The position numbers were made by a program, and so were the translations under genes. A stretch of 50,378 bases of DNA from Archangiaceae bacterium. GTDB lineage: Bacteria; Myxococcota; Myxococcia; Myxococcales; Myxococcaceae. The stretch lies in the NCBI GenBank assembly GCA_016879935.1, contig JAACJQ010000364.1:1-50378 (forward strand), given 5' to 3'. This document shows, one piece after another, positions 17,376-26,025 of this stretch (positions within the stretch are counted from its first letter, which is position 1; every line of letters begins with the position of its first letter). The notes below the pieces were generated by a model. The model was not told the DNA's origin, did not search any database, and was given only the letters and a program-made list of their open reading frames with translations.

Positions 17376-18118
17376 CACTTGATGAACTTCGTCACCGCCA
17401 CGGGCTTCGAGGTGTCGACCTCGATCGTGTTGTGCGGCAGCTTGAGCGCCACCAGCCCTTCGCCGACCCGCGTGTGCTTCTCCATGTGCTGGTGATCGGG
17501 CGCCTCCGACGAGCCGCGCTTGAACCAGGGGTCGCTCGGGTGCGTGACGGCCGGCCCGACGAGGAGCTTGGGAATGTCGTAGACGAAGCTCTGGCGCGTG
17601 TACTCGCTCGGCGTGTGCGTATACGTGTCCATGCGAATCGCGTCTTTCGGGCACGCGTCGACGCAGAAGCCACACACGATGCAGCGCAGCTCGTCGATCA
17701 CGAACTGCTTCGGGAACTTCTCGATGACGCGCGACTCGGCCACCTCATCGGCCGGGTCGTACTCCTCGGCCTCGATGTAGATGCACTGCGCCGGGCAGAT
17801 GGTCGCGCACATGTAGCAGGCGACGCAGCGGGGCTTTCCGTCTTCGCGCGGCACCAGACGGTGCAGCCCGCGATAGCCAGGAGGGTAGGGAACCTTCTCT
17901 TCCGGGTACTGAACGGTGCTGATCGTCGACAGCCCCGTGCGGTCGATGACCTCGGGGTTGGTGTCGCGCTCGCCGAACAGGTTGCGCAGGAAGTGCTTCG
18001 TGGTGATCGCGATGCCCTTGATGAGCTCGGGCAGGTACGCGCGCTCGCGAATGTCCTTCTCGATCAGCTCGCGCTTCTCCTGAACGGCGTGCCCGTGTCC
18101 GTGCGTGATGGTGGCCAT
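17375..18118 (-). CDS. nuoI: NADH-quinone oxidoreductase subunit I
   Basis: The protein has 247 residues. It carries the two 4Fe-4S motifs of complex I subunit [21 protein letters not shown] and [20 protein letters not shown], which hold clusters N6a and N6b and pass electrons toward NuoB. It is longer than usual (often 150-180 residues), with a His-containing start ([10 protein letters not shown]) and a ~60-residue tail after the last cluster. The gene follows nuoH by 14 bp, and its stop overlaps the start of the metallo-beta-lactamase gene. Confidence 0.95.
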   Translation of the reverse strand: MATITHGHGHAVQEKRELIEKDIRERAYLPELIKGIAITTKHFLRNLFGERDTNPEVIDRTGLSTISTVQYPEEKVPYPPGYRGLHRLVPREDGKPRCVACYMCATICPAQCIYIEAEEYDPADEVAESRVIEKFPKQFVIDELRCIVCGFCVDACPKDAIRMDTYTHTPSEYTRQSFVYDIPKLLVGPAVTHPSDPWFKRGSSEAPDHQHMEKHTRVGEGLVALKLPHNTIEVDTSKPVAVTKFIK

Positions 18119-18132
18119 GGTGTCCGGTTTCC

Positions 18133-19584
18133 TTAGTGGCCCGCAGTGCCAGCCGGGAGCGCCGCAGCCGGCGCGTGGCCGTGGGCATCGTGTGCGTCGT
18201 GACCGTGATCGTCGTGACCATGGCCGCCGCCGTGGCTCGCAGCTTCCTGTTCACGGCGAACCTGACGGGGCGGCGTCAGCGTGAGCATCGCAACGGCGAC
18301 GATCTCGAGAATGCCGACGATGGCGAGCGACTTGAGCGAGGGGTCTCGGAGGATCAACGCGCCAGAGACGAACAGGTTCACGAGGCCCAGCGGCAGCAGG
18401 ATCTTCCAGCCGAGGGTCTGAATCTGGTCGTAGCGGAAGCGGGGGAACGTCCACCGGATGACGAGCTGGAGGTAGCAGAGCAGCACGACCTTCACCCAGA
18501 AGATGGTGCCGAAGACCGCGCCCGTGAGAATCGGCGAAATGGCCGACAGCTTCATCGTCAGCCACTCGTTGCCGAACGGGAGCGACCAGCCACCGAAGAA
18601 GATCGCCGCCAGCACACCCGAGAGCACCACGACCTCGACGAACTCCGAGATCATGAAGAGGCCGAACTGCATGCCCGAGTACTCGAGGAAGTAGCCGACG
18701 ATCTCCGACTCACCTTCGGGCGAGTCGAACGGCGCGCGCTTCGTCTCGGCGAAGGCCGCCGCGAAGAAGAGAATGAAGCCCGCCGGCTGGAGGAAGATGC
18801 CCCACGCCGGAAGCCCGATGTCGAAGCCGCCCGCGTTGAACGACCACAGGTAGCGGGCCTGCATGGCCGCCATGCCGTCGTCACCCGCGAGGCGCACCGT
18901 CGAGAACGCCGCCATCATGCCGACGAGCGAGAGGCCAAGCGCGACTTCGTAGCTCACCATCTGCGACGAGGCGCGAACGCCACCGAGCAGCGCGAACTTG
19001 TTGTTCGACGACCAGCCGGCGAGCGAGGTGCCGTACACCGCGAGCGAGGCCACCGCGAACATCAGCAGCAGACCGGCGTCGGGGTTGGTGGGCGACATCA
19101 CGACCTTCGCCGCGTAGCTCCCGATCGCGATGTCGAGCGTCGGGCCCGACGGCACGATCGCGAACAGGGCGAAGGCCGGCGCGAACGCCAGCATCGGGGC
19201 CAGGTTGAACAAGAACTTGTTCGCCGTCGCCGGGCGGAACGCCTCCTTCGTGAGCATCTTGATCACGTCGGTGGCGATGTGCGGCAGACCGGCCAGCGGG
19301 CTGTCCTTGATGCCGGGCAGCGCGATGCGAGCGCGGTTGGGGCCGGTGCGGTCCTGCATGAAGGCCGACCATTTGCGCTCGGCGAGCGTGAGCAGCGTGG
19401 CGATCACCATCACGACCAGCAGCATCGAGACGAGGATCTGAACGATGTGGCCACCGCCCGAGATGCCCAGCTTCTCGAGCATCAACGATTCGACGACTGC
19501 ACCACCGACGTAGGCGACCGCCGAGACGCCGAAGAGCGCACCGACGATGAGAGCGACACCAGTGAAGACGACTCCGAGGCGCAT
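18133..19584 (-). CDS. nuoH: NADH-quinone oxidoreductase subunit H
   Basis: The 483-residue integral membrane protein contains the NuoH signatures [37 protein letters not shown] and the conserved acidic loop forming the quinone-site entrance of complex I. It is longer than typical NuoH (320-430). It has an additional N-terminal helix, and a soluble C-terminal tail that is strikingly His/Asp-rich ([16 protein letters not shown]). Tail function is unknown; metal binding is possible. It follows nuoG by 3 bp, so co-translation is likely. Confidence 0.95.
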   Translation of the reverse strand: MRLGVVFTGVALIVGALFGVSAVAYVGGAVVESLMLEKLGISGGGHIVQILVSMLLVVMVIATLLTLAERKWSAFMQDRTGPNRARIALPGIKDSPLAGLPHIATDVIKMLTKEAFRPATANKFLFNLAPMLAFAPAFALFAIVPSGPTLDIAIGSYAAKVVMSPTNPDAGLLLMFAVASLAVYGTSLAGWSSNNKFALLGGVRASSQMVSYEVALGLSLVGMMAAFSTVRLAGDDGMAAMQARYLWSFNAGGFDIGLPAWGIFLQPAGFILFFAAAFAETKRAPFDSPEGESEIVGYFLEYSGMQFGLFMISEFVEVVVLSGVLAAIFFGGWSLPFGNEWLTMKLSAISPILTGAVFGTIFWVKVVLLCYLQLVIRWTFPRFRYDQIQTLGWKILLPLGLVNLFVSGALILRDPSLKSLAIVGILEIVAVAMLTLTPPRQVRREQEAASHGGGHGHDDHGHDAHDAHGHAPAAALPAGTAGH

Positions 19585-19587
19585 GGG

Positions 19588-21315
19588 TCAGGTCCCCGAG
19601 GGAAGAGTGAGACCGCGAAGGTTGGGAACGCCCTGCTCACGCCAGCCGGGCGGGCGGCCATCGGCTCCCGACGCCATCGTCGAGATGCCAGGGCGGGTCT
19701 GGTTGATGGGCGCGTTCTTGTCCCACGCGTAGTCCTTCAGCTCGGCCACCGACGCCGAGAACGTCTTGAAGACCTCACGCGAGGAGGCGACTTTCAGCTC
19801 GAGGCCGATCGACTTCGCCAGCTCGACCGCGCACTTCCAGAGGGGGTGCGAGTCGCCCTTGGGCGGGTAGGCCCGGCGAACGCGCTGCACGAGGCCGCCT
19901 TCGTTGGTGAAGGTGCCTTCGTCTTCCACGTGGCTCGACGCGCCGATGACGGTGTCGGCCGCCGCGGTGACGCCGTTCTCGTTGGTGGCGATGACGGCGA
20001 AGTGCGCCACGCTCGAGAGGCGCTTCACGAACACCGCTTCGTCCTCGGGCACGTCGGCGCCGAACGCGAGCAGGTTCTTCACCGAGCCCTTGTCGAGCAG
20101 CGCGGTCAGGTCCGAGAACGGCTTCGCCTCGAGGCCGAGCCCCTTCGCGATCCACTCCAGGCCCTTGCGGTTCGGGTTCTTGTCGGCCGTGATGAGGAAG
20201 TCGTCGGCCTTTCCGCCCGGGCGACCCGACACGTAGATCGTCTTCACCGACAGGCCGTCGCGCGCGAAGGCGAGAGCGGCCATGAGGTCTTCGTTCGAGA
20301 ACGTGGGCGAGACGACGACCGACACGCTGGTGCCCTTCAGCTTCGCGCCAAGCTCACGAACGGCGTCGGCGAAGTGCGTCTCCTTCGCGTCAGCGCCTTT
20401 GCCGACGAGCGACTGGAGCACGCGCTTCTGGTTGATCGCCTTGTAGGTGAGACGGCCGGCGTCGCAGAGCCACGACTTGTTGACGGCCTCGTTCTCGCGC
20501 GGCCGGTAACGGTACGTGTCCTGGCCCATGAAGTCGGCGAACGTGTTGCAGCCCCGCGAGCAGCCCGTGCAGATGCTGGGCGCCGCCGAGAGGAACCACG
20601 CACGCGCGCGGAAGCGGAAGTCACGGTTGAGCAGCGCGCCGACCGGGCAGATGTCGACGATGTTCGCCGAGTAGTTCGACTCGAGCTTGCCGTAGTGCGG
20701 AGCGACGTCGACGACCTCGTGCGAGCCGCGGCCGAACACGCCGAGCTGCGGCGCCTTCGCGACCTCTTCCATGAAGCGCACGCAGCGGGTGCAGACGACG
20801 CAGCGCTCCTGATCGATGACGACGTGCTCGTTGAGCACCTTGCGCTTGTTGCGGAGGATCTTCGGGCCTTCGAGTCGCGAGGGCTTGAAGTCGTACCGCA
20901 TGTAGTAGTCCTGCAGCTTGCACTCACCGGCCTGGTCGCAGATCGAGCAGTCGACCGGGTGGTTGAGGAGCAGGAACTCCATCACCGACTTCTGCTGCGA
21001 CTTCACCTTGTCGCTGTTCGTCTTGACGACGAGCCCCTCGGAGATCGAGTGCTGGCACGACGGCACCAGCTTGGGCGCGTTCGAGACCTCGACGAGGCAC
21101 ATGCGGCAGTTGGCCGCGATGGTGAGGCGAGGGTGGTAGCAGTAGTACGGAATTTCGCTGCCGACCGACTTGGCGGCCTCGATGAGGTTGGTGCCGGGCT
21201 TCACGATGGCTTCCTTGCCATCGATCGTCATCGTCACCATGCCGGGGTTCTTCGGAGGCGGCGGGCCGGGAGGCGGCGCAGGCTTCGGGGCTTCGACCTT
21301 CTTGTCCTCGCTCAC
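19588..21315 (-). CDS. nuoG: NADH-quinone oxidoreductase subunit G (short form)
   Basis: The 575-residue protein starts at a GTG overlapping the nuoD stop by 4 bp (GTGA). After a ~25-residue Pro-rich start come the 2Fe-2S motif (CYHPRLTIAANCRMC then PSCQH), the HxxxCxxC motif around CSICDQAGEC, and the 4Fe-4S ligands ERCVVCTRCVRF with DICPVGALL. Next is a CTGCSRGCNTF cluster and a molybdopterin-oxidoreductase-like domain lacking cofactor motifs. It is the electron-wire subunit of the peripheral arm. Most NuoG proteins are 700-900 residues; this compact form lacks the C-terminal molybdopterin-binding part. Confidence 0.94.
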   Translation of the reverse strand: MSEDKKVEAPKPAPPPGPPPPKNPGMVTMTIDGKEAIVKPGTNLIEAAKSVGSEIPYYCYHPRLTIAANCRMCLVEVSNAPKLVPSCQHSISEGLVVKTNSDKVKSQQKSVMEFLLLNHPVDCSICDQAGECKLQDYYMRYDFKPSRLEGPKILRNKRKVLNEHVVIDQERCVVCTRCVRFMEEVAKAPQLGVFGRGSHEVVDVAPHYGKLESNYSANIVDICPVGALLNRDFRFRARAWFLSAAPSICTGCSRGCNTFADFMGQDTYRYRPRENEAVNKSWLCDAGRLTYKAINQKRVLQSLVGKGADAKETHFADAVRELGAKLKGTSVSVVVSPTFSNEDLMAALAFARDGLSVKTIYVSGRPGGKADDFLITADKNPNRKGLEWIAKGLGLEAKPFSDLTALLDKGSVKNLLAFGADVPEDEAVFVKRLSSVAHFAVIATNENGVTAAADTVIGASSHVEDEGTFTNEGGLVQRVRRAYPPKGDSHPLWKCAVELAKSIGLELKVASSREVFKTFSASVAELKDYAWDKNAPINQTRPGISTMASGADGRPPGWREQGVPNLRGLTLPSGT

Positions 21316-22541
21316 TGCTCGACCTCCCCGCCGATCATGTTGATGGTGTCGAAGGTGGGAATGAGGTCGGGCAGCATGCGCCCCACGCACATCTTCGAGA
21401 GCCCGCTGAGAATCTGGAAGCCCGGCGCGCGCACGTGGCACTTGTACGGGCGGCCCGAGCCGTCGCTCTTGAGGTACCAGCCGAGCTCGCCGTTGGGCGA
21501 TTCGGTCGCGTGGTAGATCTCGCCGACCGGCACCGGCACGCCTTCCATGACGAGCTTGAAGTGCGCGATGACGCCTTCGATCGAGCTGTAGACGTTCTCT
21601 TTGGGCGGCATGGCGATGCGCCAGTCGTCGATCATCACCGGGCCAGCAGGCATCTGCTTGAAGCACTGGCGAATGATCTTGAGCGACTGGTGCGTCTCGA
21701 GCACGCGCAGGTAGAAGCGATCGAAGTTGTCGCCGTTGTTTCCAAGCGGCACCGAGAAGTCGAGCTGGTCGTAGGCCCAGTACGGCTTCGCCTTGCGCAC
21801 GTCGTAGTTCACGCCGTTGGCGCGAATGCACGGGCCTGTGAAGCCGAAGTCGAGCGCGTCTTCGGTGGTGATGACGCCGGTGCCACGCATGCGATCGGTG
21901 AAGATGCGGTTGCGCGTGAGCAGCTTGTCGGTCTCGTCGAGCAGCTCTTCGAGCTTGATGAGGCTCTTGAGCACCTTCTCTTCCCACCCCGCGGGCAGAT
22001 CGCGGTTGATGCCGCCGATACGGCCGTAGCTGGTGGTCAGGCGCGCGCCGGTCAGCTCGGTCACGCGGTCGGTGAGCAGCTCGCGCGCTTCGATGGCGTA
22101 GAGGAAGGCCGAGAAGCCACCGAGCTCGAGGCCCGACGCGCCGATGGTGGTGAGGTGGCTGGCGATGCGGTGCAGCTCGGCGCCGATCACGCGAATGTAC
22201 TTGGCGCGCTCGGGAATCTCGATGCCCATCAACGACTCGACGGCCGAGAGGTAGCCGAAGTTGTTGGCGAGCGAGGCGACGTAGTCGAGGCGGTCGGTGT
22301 ACGGCAGCACCTGCGTCCACGTGACGTTCTCGCAGCTCTTCTGGAAGCCGCGGTGCAGGAAGCCGATCTCGGGGTCCATCGAGACGATCGTCTCGCCGTC
22401 GAGCTCGATGCGCAGGCGAACGGTGCCGTGAGTGGCGGGGTGCGAAGGCCCGAGGTTCACCACCATGTTCCGCGTCTGCAGGTGGGCTTCGAGCTCGTCG
22501 TCGCTGGGAGTCGGATCGTACTGGTCGTCAGCAGAGGCCAT
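21312..22541 (-). CDS. nuoD: NADH-quinone oxidoreductase subunit D
   Basis: The 409-residue protein has the family landmarks HPATHGTVRL, the quinone-site region GFLHRGFQKSCENVTWTQ, and C-terminal DLIPTFDTINMIGGEVEQ. This 49-kDa-type subunit forms the quinone pocket together with NuoB. The N-terminal ~25 residues are acidic. It starts 29 bp after nuoC and ends overlapping nuoG. No nuoB is present nearby. Confidence 0.96.
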   Translation of the reverse strand: MASADDQYDPTPSDDELEAHLQTRNMVVNLGPSHPATHGTVRLRIELDGETIVSMDPEIGFLHRGFQKSCENVTWTQVLPYTDRLDYVASLANNFGYLSAVESLMGIEIPERAKYIRVIGAELHRIASHLTTIGASGLELGGFSAFLYAIEARELLTDRVTELTGARLTTSYGRIGGINRDLPAGWEEKVLKSLIKLEELLDETDKLLTRNRIFTDRMRGTGVITTEDALDFGFTGPCIRANGVNYDVRKAKPYWAYDQLDFSVPLGNNGDNFDRFYLRVLETHQSLKIIRQCFKQMPAGPVMIDDWRIAMPPKENVYSSIEGVIAHFKLVMEGVPVPVGEIYHATESPNGELGWYLKSDGSGRPYKCHVRAPGFQILSGLSKMCVGRMLPDLIPTFDTINMIGGEVEQ

Positions 22542-22570
22542 GTGAGTTCTCGATGAAGGTCGAAGAGGGC

Positions 22571-23104
22571 TTACTCAGCGACGCCGTTGGTGCCGGGGCC
22601 GCGGAAGATGTCCTTGATGGGGCGCTCGGCGATGAGGCCCTGGCGGCCGCGCAGCGGGTAGTCCTTGCGGAGCGCGTGGCCCTTGAACTCTTCGTACGTG
22701 AGCATGCGCCGCAGATCGCCGTGGCCCTTGAAGGGCACGCCGTAGAAGTCCCACACGAAGCGCTCGGCCCAGTTCGCTCCCTGGAACACGGAACGAATCG
22801 AGTGCACCTCGACGCCCTCGTTCACGCGAACCTTGAGCCGCGCGAGCTCGTTTCGCTCGACGTTGCGCAGGAAGTAGACGACCTCGAAGCGCGGGTCCTG
22901 CTCCTCGGGCGGCAGGTGCAGGCGATCGACGCCGTCCATCGAGATGAACATGCGAAACCCGAGTCGCTCCTTGAGCAGCTTGGCGACGTGCGGAATCTGA
23001 TCGGGCTTGATGACGCCCCAGGCATCGCCGGCGCGATCGACATATCGCTCGACGAGGGCCTCGGGCAGCTGGTTCTGAATCTGGTCCAGCGCGAAGGTGC
23101 TCAC
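22571..23104 (-). CDS. nuoC: NADH-quinone oxidoreductase subunit C
   Basis: The 177-residue protein starts at GTG 23104. The C-terminal signature reads WDFYGVPFKGHGDLRRMLTY followed by EEFKGHALRKDYPLRGR, as in the 30-kDa subunit of complex I. It is the first gene of the cluster, with a strong sigma-70-like promoter about 40-70 bp upstream. In many genomes nuoA and nuoB precede it; here the upstream gene is an unrelated one on the same strand, after a 128-bp gap. Confidence 0.95.
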   Translation of the reverse strand: MSTFALDQIQNQLPEALVERYVDRAGDAWGVIKPDQIPHVAKLLKERLGFRMFISMDGVDRLHLPPEEQDPRFEVVYFLRNVERNELARLKVRVNEGVEVHSIRSVFQGANWAERFVWDFYGVPFKGHGDLRRMLTYEEFKGHALRKDYPLRGRQGLIAERPIKDIFRGPGTNGVAE

Positions 23105-23145
23105 GTGATGGAAGCTCCGGGCGGGGGCTACGTAGAACGCGCCGT

Positions 23146-23174
23146 TGTATAGGGACGCGTCACCCGTCGGTCAA
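23146..23174 (-). promoter_or_regulatory. Sigma-70 type promoter of the nuo cluster
   Basis: On the minus strand TTGACC (23174-23169) and TATACA (23151-23146) are separated by exactly 17 bp. Each hexamer matches five or more of six consensus positions, rare in DNA of this GC content. Transcription would start near 23138, giving a leader of about 35 nt before the nuoC GTG, with GGAG about 9-12 nt upstream of the GTG. The fit is good but unproven. Confidence 0.7.
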
Positions 23175-23179
23175 CGTGA

Positions 23180-23195
23180 ATTCCTTCGGTGGAAT
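23180..23195. promoter_or_regulatory. Inverted repeat upstream of the nuo promoter
   Basis: ATTCC and GGAAT are separated by 6 bp and lie 5 bp upstream of the -35 hexamer of the nuo promoter. It could be a regulator site or a short hairpin closing the upstream gene (23233-24213). Five-bp arms are short, so chance is possible. Confidence 0.3.
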
Positions 23196-23232
23196 CGACG
23201 CTTAGCGAACGTGATGGGCCACGTCAGCCGCG

Positions 23233-24213
23233 TTACCAGCCCTGGTGACCCGGCAACGCGAGGCCGCCAGCGGCCTTGGCCATCTGCATACCGGCGTAGG
23301 TCCCCGTCAGCTCGACGCCCATGCCGACGCCCACTGCCGCGTAGGCCTTCGCCTTGAACTTGCCGTGGCCGGCTTCGAACTCTGCGCCAGCCATCGCTCC
23401 GGCAGCGGCCGTCAGCTTCAGCTCGCCGCCCAGGATCTTCTTGTCGTTCACCTTCAGTTCGAGCGAACCAGAGAGGGAGCCGCGCGCGCCGGCGAAGCCC
23501 TCAGCGCCAGCCTGCAGCGAGACGCCGTCTTTGCCGACATGCAGGCGCAGCTTCACTTCGCCGTTGATGCCGACCTGGGCATCGGCGCCGAGCTTGACCT
23601 TCACCGAGACGTCTTCGCCGTTCACCTTCACCTTGAACTCACGCTCGATCGAAGCGCCGGCCTTGAGCAGGTTCGCGTCGACCTTGAGGTTGACGTCGAC
23701 GTCGAGGCCCCAGCCGTTCTTGCGAGCCGACATGCCACCCGTCATCTCGAACGAGGGGCCGTTGGCGTAGGTCTCGGCGGTGAAGCCGTTGCCGAGATCG
23801 TGCTTGGTGGGAGCCGAGAGATCGCCCGCGCCCGCGATGCGCGTCTTGCCATCGGCGCCGACGGTGCCGAACTCCTTGTTGTAGATCGGCTCGGCGCGAA
23901 GCTCTTTGTACATGCCCGGCTTCTGGGTCTGCTCCGTACCCGAGCCCTGGTGCAGGTCCTGCTCCTTGCCCTTCGAGTACTGCTTCGACTTCTTCGTCAC
24001 CGTCTCGCTGTCGGTGGTGGTGGTGCGAGTGATGTCGGTGCGGTTGGGGTTCTTCTTGGTCGCGCTGAACTCCCAGCCCTTCTCCTTCTGCACCGAGACC
24101 GAGCCAACCGAAGCGTTCTGCTTGCCAATCGGCGTGGGCGCGCCCATCGACTTCGTTCCAGCGTTGAAGCGGGAGGCAGTGTTGGCGACGCGGCGGGAGA
24201 TGGGGTCGGTCAT
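23233..24213 (-). CDS. Beta-rich Gly/Ala/Lys repeat protein, unknown function
   Basis: The 326-residue protein has a charged, disordered first ~110 residues (many Thr/Lys/Gln). It is followed by a region in which short beta strands alternate as KVKVNGEDVSVKVKLGAD, GEVKLRLHVGKDGVSLQAG and SLSGSLELKVNDKKILGG. It ends in an Ala/Gly-rich stretch (AAAGAMAGAEFEAG, AYAAVGVGMGVELTG). There is no signal peptide, lipobox or clear membrane helix. The Gly/Ala-strand pattern resembles the linker or scaffold regions of secreted toxins and adhesins, but no catalytic motif is present. It is a single gene between nuo and the formate-tetrahydrofolate ligase gene, all on the minus strand. Confidence 0.7.
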   Translation of the reverse strand: MTDPISRRVANTASRFNAGTKSMGAPTPIGKQNASVGSVSVQKEKGWEFSATKKNPNRTDITRTTTTDSETVTKKSKQYSKGKEQDLHQGSGTEQTQKPGMYKELRAEPIYNKEFGTVGADGKTRIAGAGDLSAPTKHDLGNGFTAETYANGPSFEMTGGMSARKNGWGLDVDVNLKVDANLLKAGASIEREFKVKVNGEDVSVKVKLGADAQVGINGEVKLRLHVGKDGVSLQAGAEGFAGARGSLSGSLELKVNDKKILGGELKLTAAAGAMAGAEFEAGHGKFKAKAYAAVGVGMGVELTGTYAGMQMAKAAGGLALPGHQGW

Positions 24214-24287
24214 GGTCTGGGTTCCAGAAGAGTGAAGACGGTGGATTCTCTCAGGATTTGAGTGAGAAGTTGTCCACTCGCAGCAGA

Positions 24288-24299
24288 CAGTTGTAACTG
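24288..24299. promoter_or_regulatory. 12-bp palindrome upstream of the 23233-24213 gene
   Basis: CAGTTGTAACTG is a perfect 12-bp palindrome in the 93-bp gap between the ligase stop and the start of the beta-rich protein gene, 75 bp upstream of the latter's ATG. It could be an operator for a dimeric repressor. There is only one copy and no supporting data. Confidence 0.25.
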
Positions 24300-24306
24300 C
24301 TCGTGA

Positions 24307-25917
24307 TTACTGAACTCCGGTGACCTCGCCAGCCTCGGTGAGATCGAGGTTGTAGGCCGCGGGCACTTTGGGGAGCCCGGGCATCGTGAGGATTTCGCCG
24401 GTGAGGGCCAGCAGGAAGCCGGCTCCGGCCGAGGCCCGCACGTTGCGAACCGTGACGGTGAACCCTTCGGGAGCGCCCTGTTTCGACGGGTCGTCGGAGA
24501 ACGAGAGGTGCGTCTTGGCCATGCAGACCGGGAGACCGCCGAGCCCCCAGCTCGTCAGCCGCGCGAGATCCTTCTTCGCGTCAGCCGACAGCTCGATGTC
24601 TTTCGCGCCGTAGATCGTGCGGGCGATTGCGCGCACCTTCTCTTCGAAGGGCGCGTCGTCGGGGTAGGTGAACTGCGGCTTCGGCGCAGGCTGCTGGAGT
24701 GCTTCCATCACGAGGCTCGCGATGCCTTCCGAGCCCGAGCCGCCCTTGAGATAGCCCTCGTTGCGCGAGACCTTCACACCCTCGGCGCGCACCAGCTTCT
24801 CGACGAGTGCGAGCTCTTCTTCGGTGTCCTGCGCGAAGACGTTGAGCGAGATGATCGGCGTGAGGCCGAAGCTCTTGATGGAGCGAATGTGCCTGGCGAC
24901 GTTGGCGAAGCCCTTCTCGATGCTCGCGAGGCCAGGCTGATCGCCACCGTGAAAACGCAGGGCGCGCGCCGTGACGACGAGCACCACCGCGTGCGGGAAC
25001 AGGCCCGACATGCGGCACTTCAGATCGAGGAACTTCTCGCCGCCGAGATCGAAGGCGAAGCCGGCCTCGGTGACGACGATGTCTGCGAGCGAGAGCGCCG
25101 CGCGGGTAGCCATCACCGAGTTGCAGCCGTGGGCGATGTTCGCGAACGGGCCGCCGTGCACGAGCGCGGGAACGCCTTCGGTCGTCTGCGCGAGGTTGGG
25201 CAGCAGCGCGTCACCAAGCAGCGCCGCCATCGACCCGTGCGCGTTCAAGTCGCCCGCGGTGATCGGCTTGCCATCCATTCCGATGCCGACGATGAGCCGC
25301 GCGAGGCGCTTCTTCAGATCGGCGACGCCATCGGCGAGGCAGAGCGTGGCCATCACTTCGGACGCGGCCGTGATGTCGAAGCCGTCTTCGCGGGGAACGC
25401 CGTTGGCGGTGCCTCCGAGCCCGATGACCGTGTTGCGCAGGAACCGATCGTTCATGTCGATGCAGCGCTTCCACGTCACCTGCTTGAAGCGTTTCTGATC
25501 GAAGTTGATCGCGTTGTCGACGAGGGCCGCGAGCAGGTTGTTGGCGGCCGTGATCGCGTGGAGATCACCCGTGCAGTGCAGGTTGATGCGCGCGCTGGGC
25601 TCGAGCGTCGCCTGGCCTCCACCCGTGCCGCCTCCCTTCGCGCCGAAGACGGGCCCGAGCGAGGGTTCACGCAGCGCCGCCATCGCCTTCGCGCCTTTGC
25701 GAACGAGCCCCTGCACGAGGCCGATGGTGGTGGTCGTCTTGCCTTCGCCGTACTTGGTGGGCGTCATCGCCGAGACGAGCACGAGCTTTCCGCGGCTCTG
25801 CTTCTCCTTCAGCTTCGCCATCGTCTTCCACGACAGCTTCGCGAGGTGCGGGCCGTGAAAGAGAAGATCGTCAGCGGTGAGATCGAGACGGCGGGCGACG
25901 TCGGCGATGGGGAGCAT
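24307..25917 (-). CDS. fhs: Formate-tetrahydrofolate ligase
   Basis: The 536-residue protein (chosen start ATG 25917; the frame continues 12 codons to a TTG) matches the whole family: VSAMTPTKYGEGKTTTTIGL P-loop, REPSLGPVFGAKGGG, NLHCTGDLHAITAANNLL, DMNDRFLRNTVIGLGG and GGPFANIAHGCNSVM. It converts formate, ATP and THF to 10-formyl-THF in the cytosol, feeding one-carbon metabolism. It is slightly shorter than the usual ~557 residues but looks complete. Confidence 0.95.
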   Translation of the reverse strand: MLPIADVARRLDLTADDLLFHGPHLAKLSWKTMAKLKEKQSRGKLVLVSAMTPTKYGEGKTTTTIGLVQGLVRKGAKAMAALREPSLGPVFGAKGGGTGGGQATLEPSARINLHCTGDLHAITAANNLLAALVDNAINFDQKRFKQVTWKRCIDMNDRFLRNTVIGLGGTANGVPREDGFDITAASEVMATLCLADGVADLKKRLARLIVGIGMDGKPITAGDLNAHGSMAALLGDALLPNLAQTTEGVPALVHGGPFANIAHGCNSVMATRAALSLADIVVTEAGFAFDLGGEKFLDLKCRMSGLFPHAVVLVVTARALRFHGGDQPGLASIEKGFANVARHIRSIKSFGLTPIISLNVFAQDTEEELALVEKLVRAEGVKVSRNEGYLKGGSGSEGIASLVMEALQQPAPKPQFTYPDDAPFEEKVRAIARTIYGAKDIELSADAKKDLARLTSWGLGGLPVCMAKTHLSFSDDPSKQGAPEGFTVTVRNVRASAGAGFLLALTGEILTMPGLPKVPAAYNLDLTEAGEVTGVQ

Positions 25918-26025
25918 GAGCCGCTTCAGAGAGCAGCCCCGCACAGGCGTCAAGCGATGGAGACAGTCGGGTTCCCACGTTTCAAGAAGAACAATCCGGA
26001 AAAGAGGTTCCTCCGATGACTCTGC

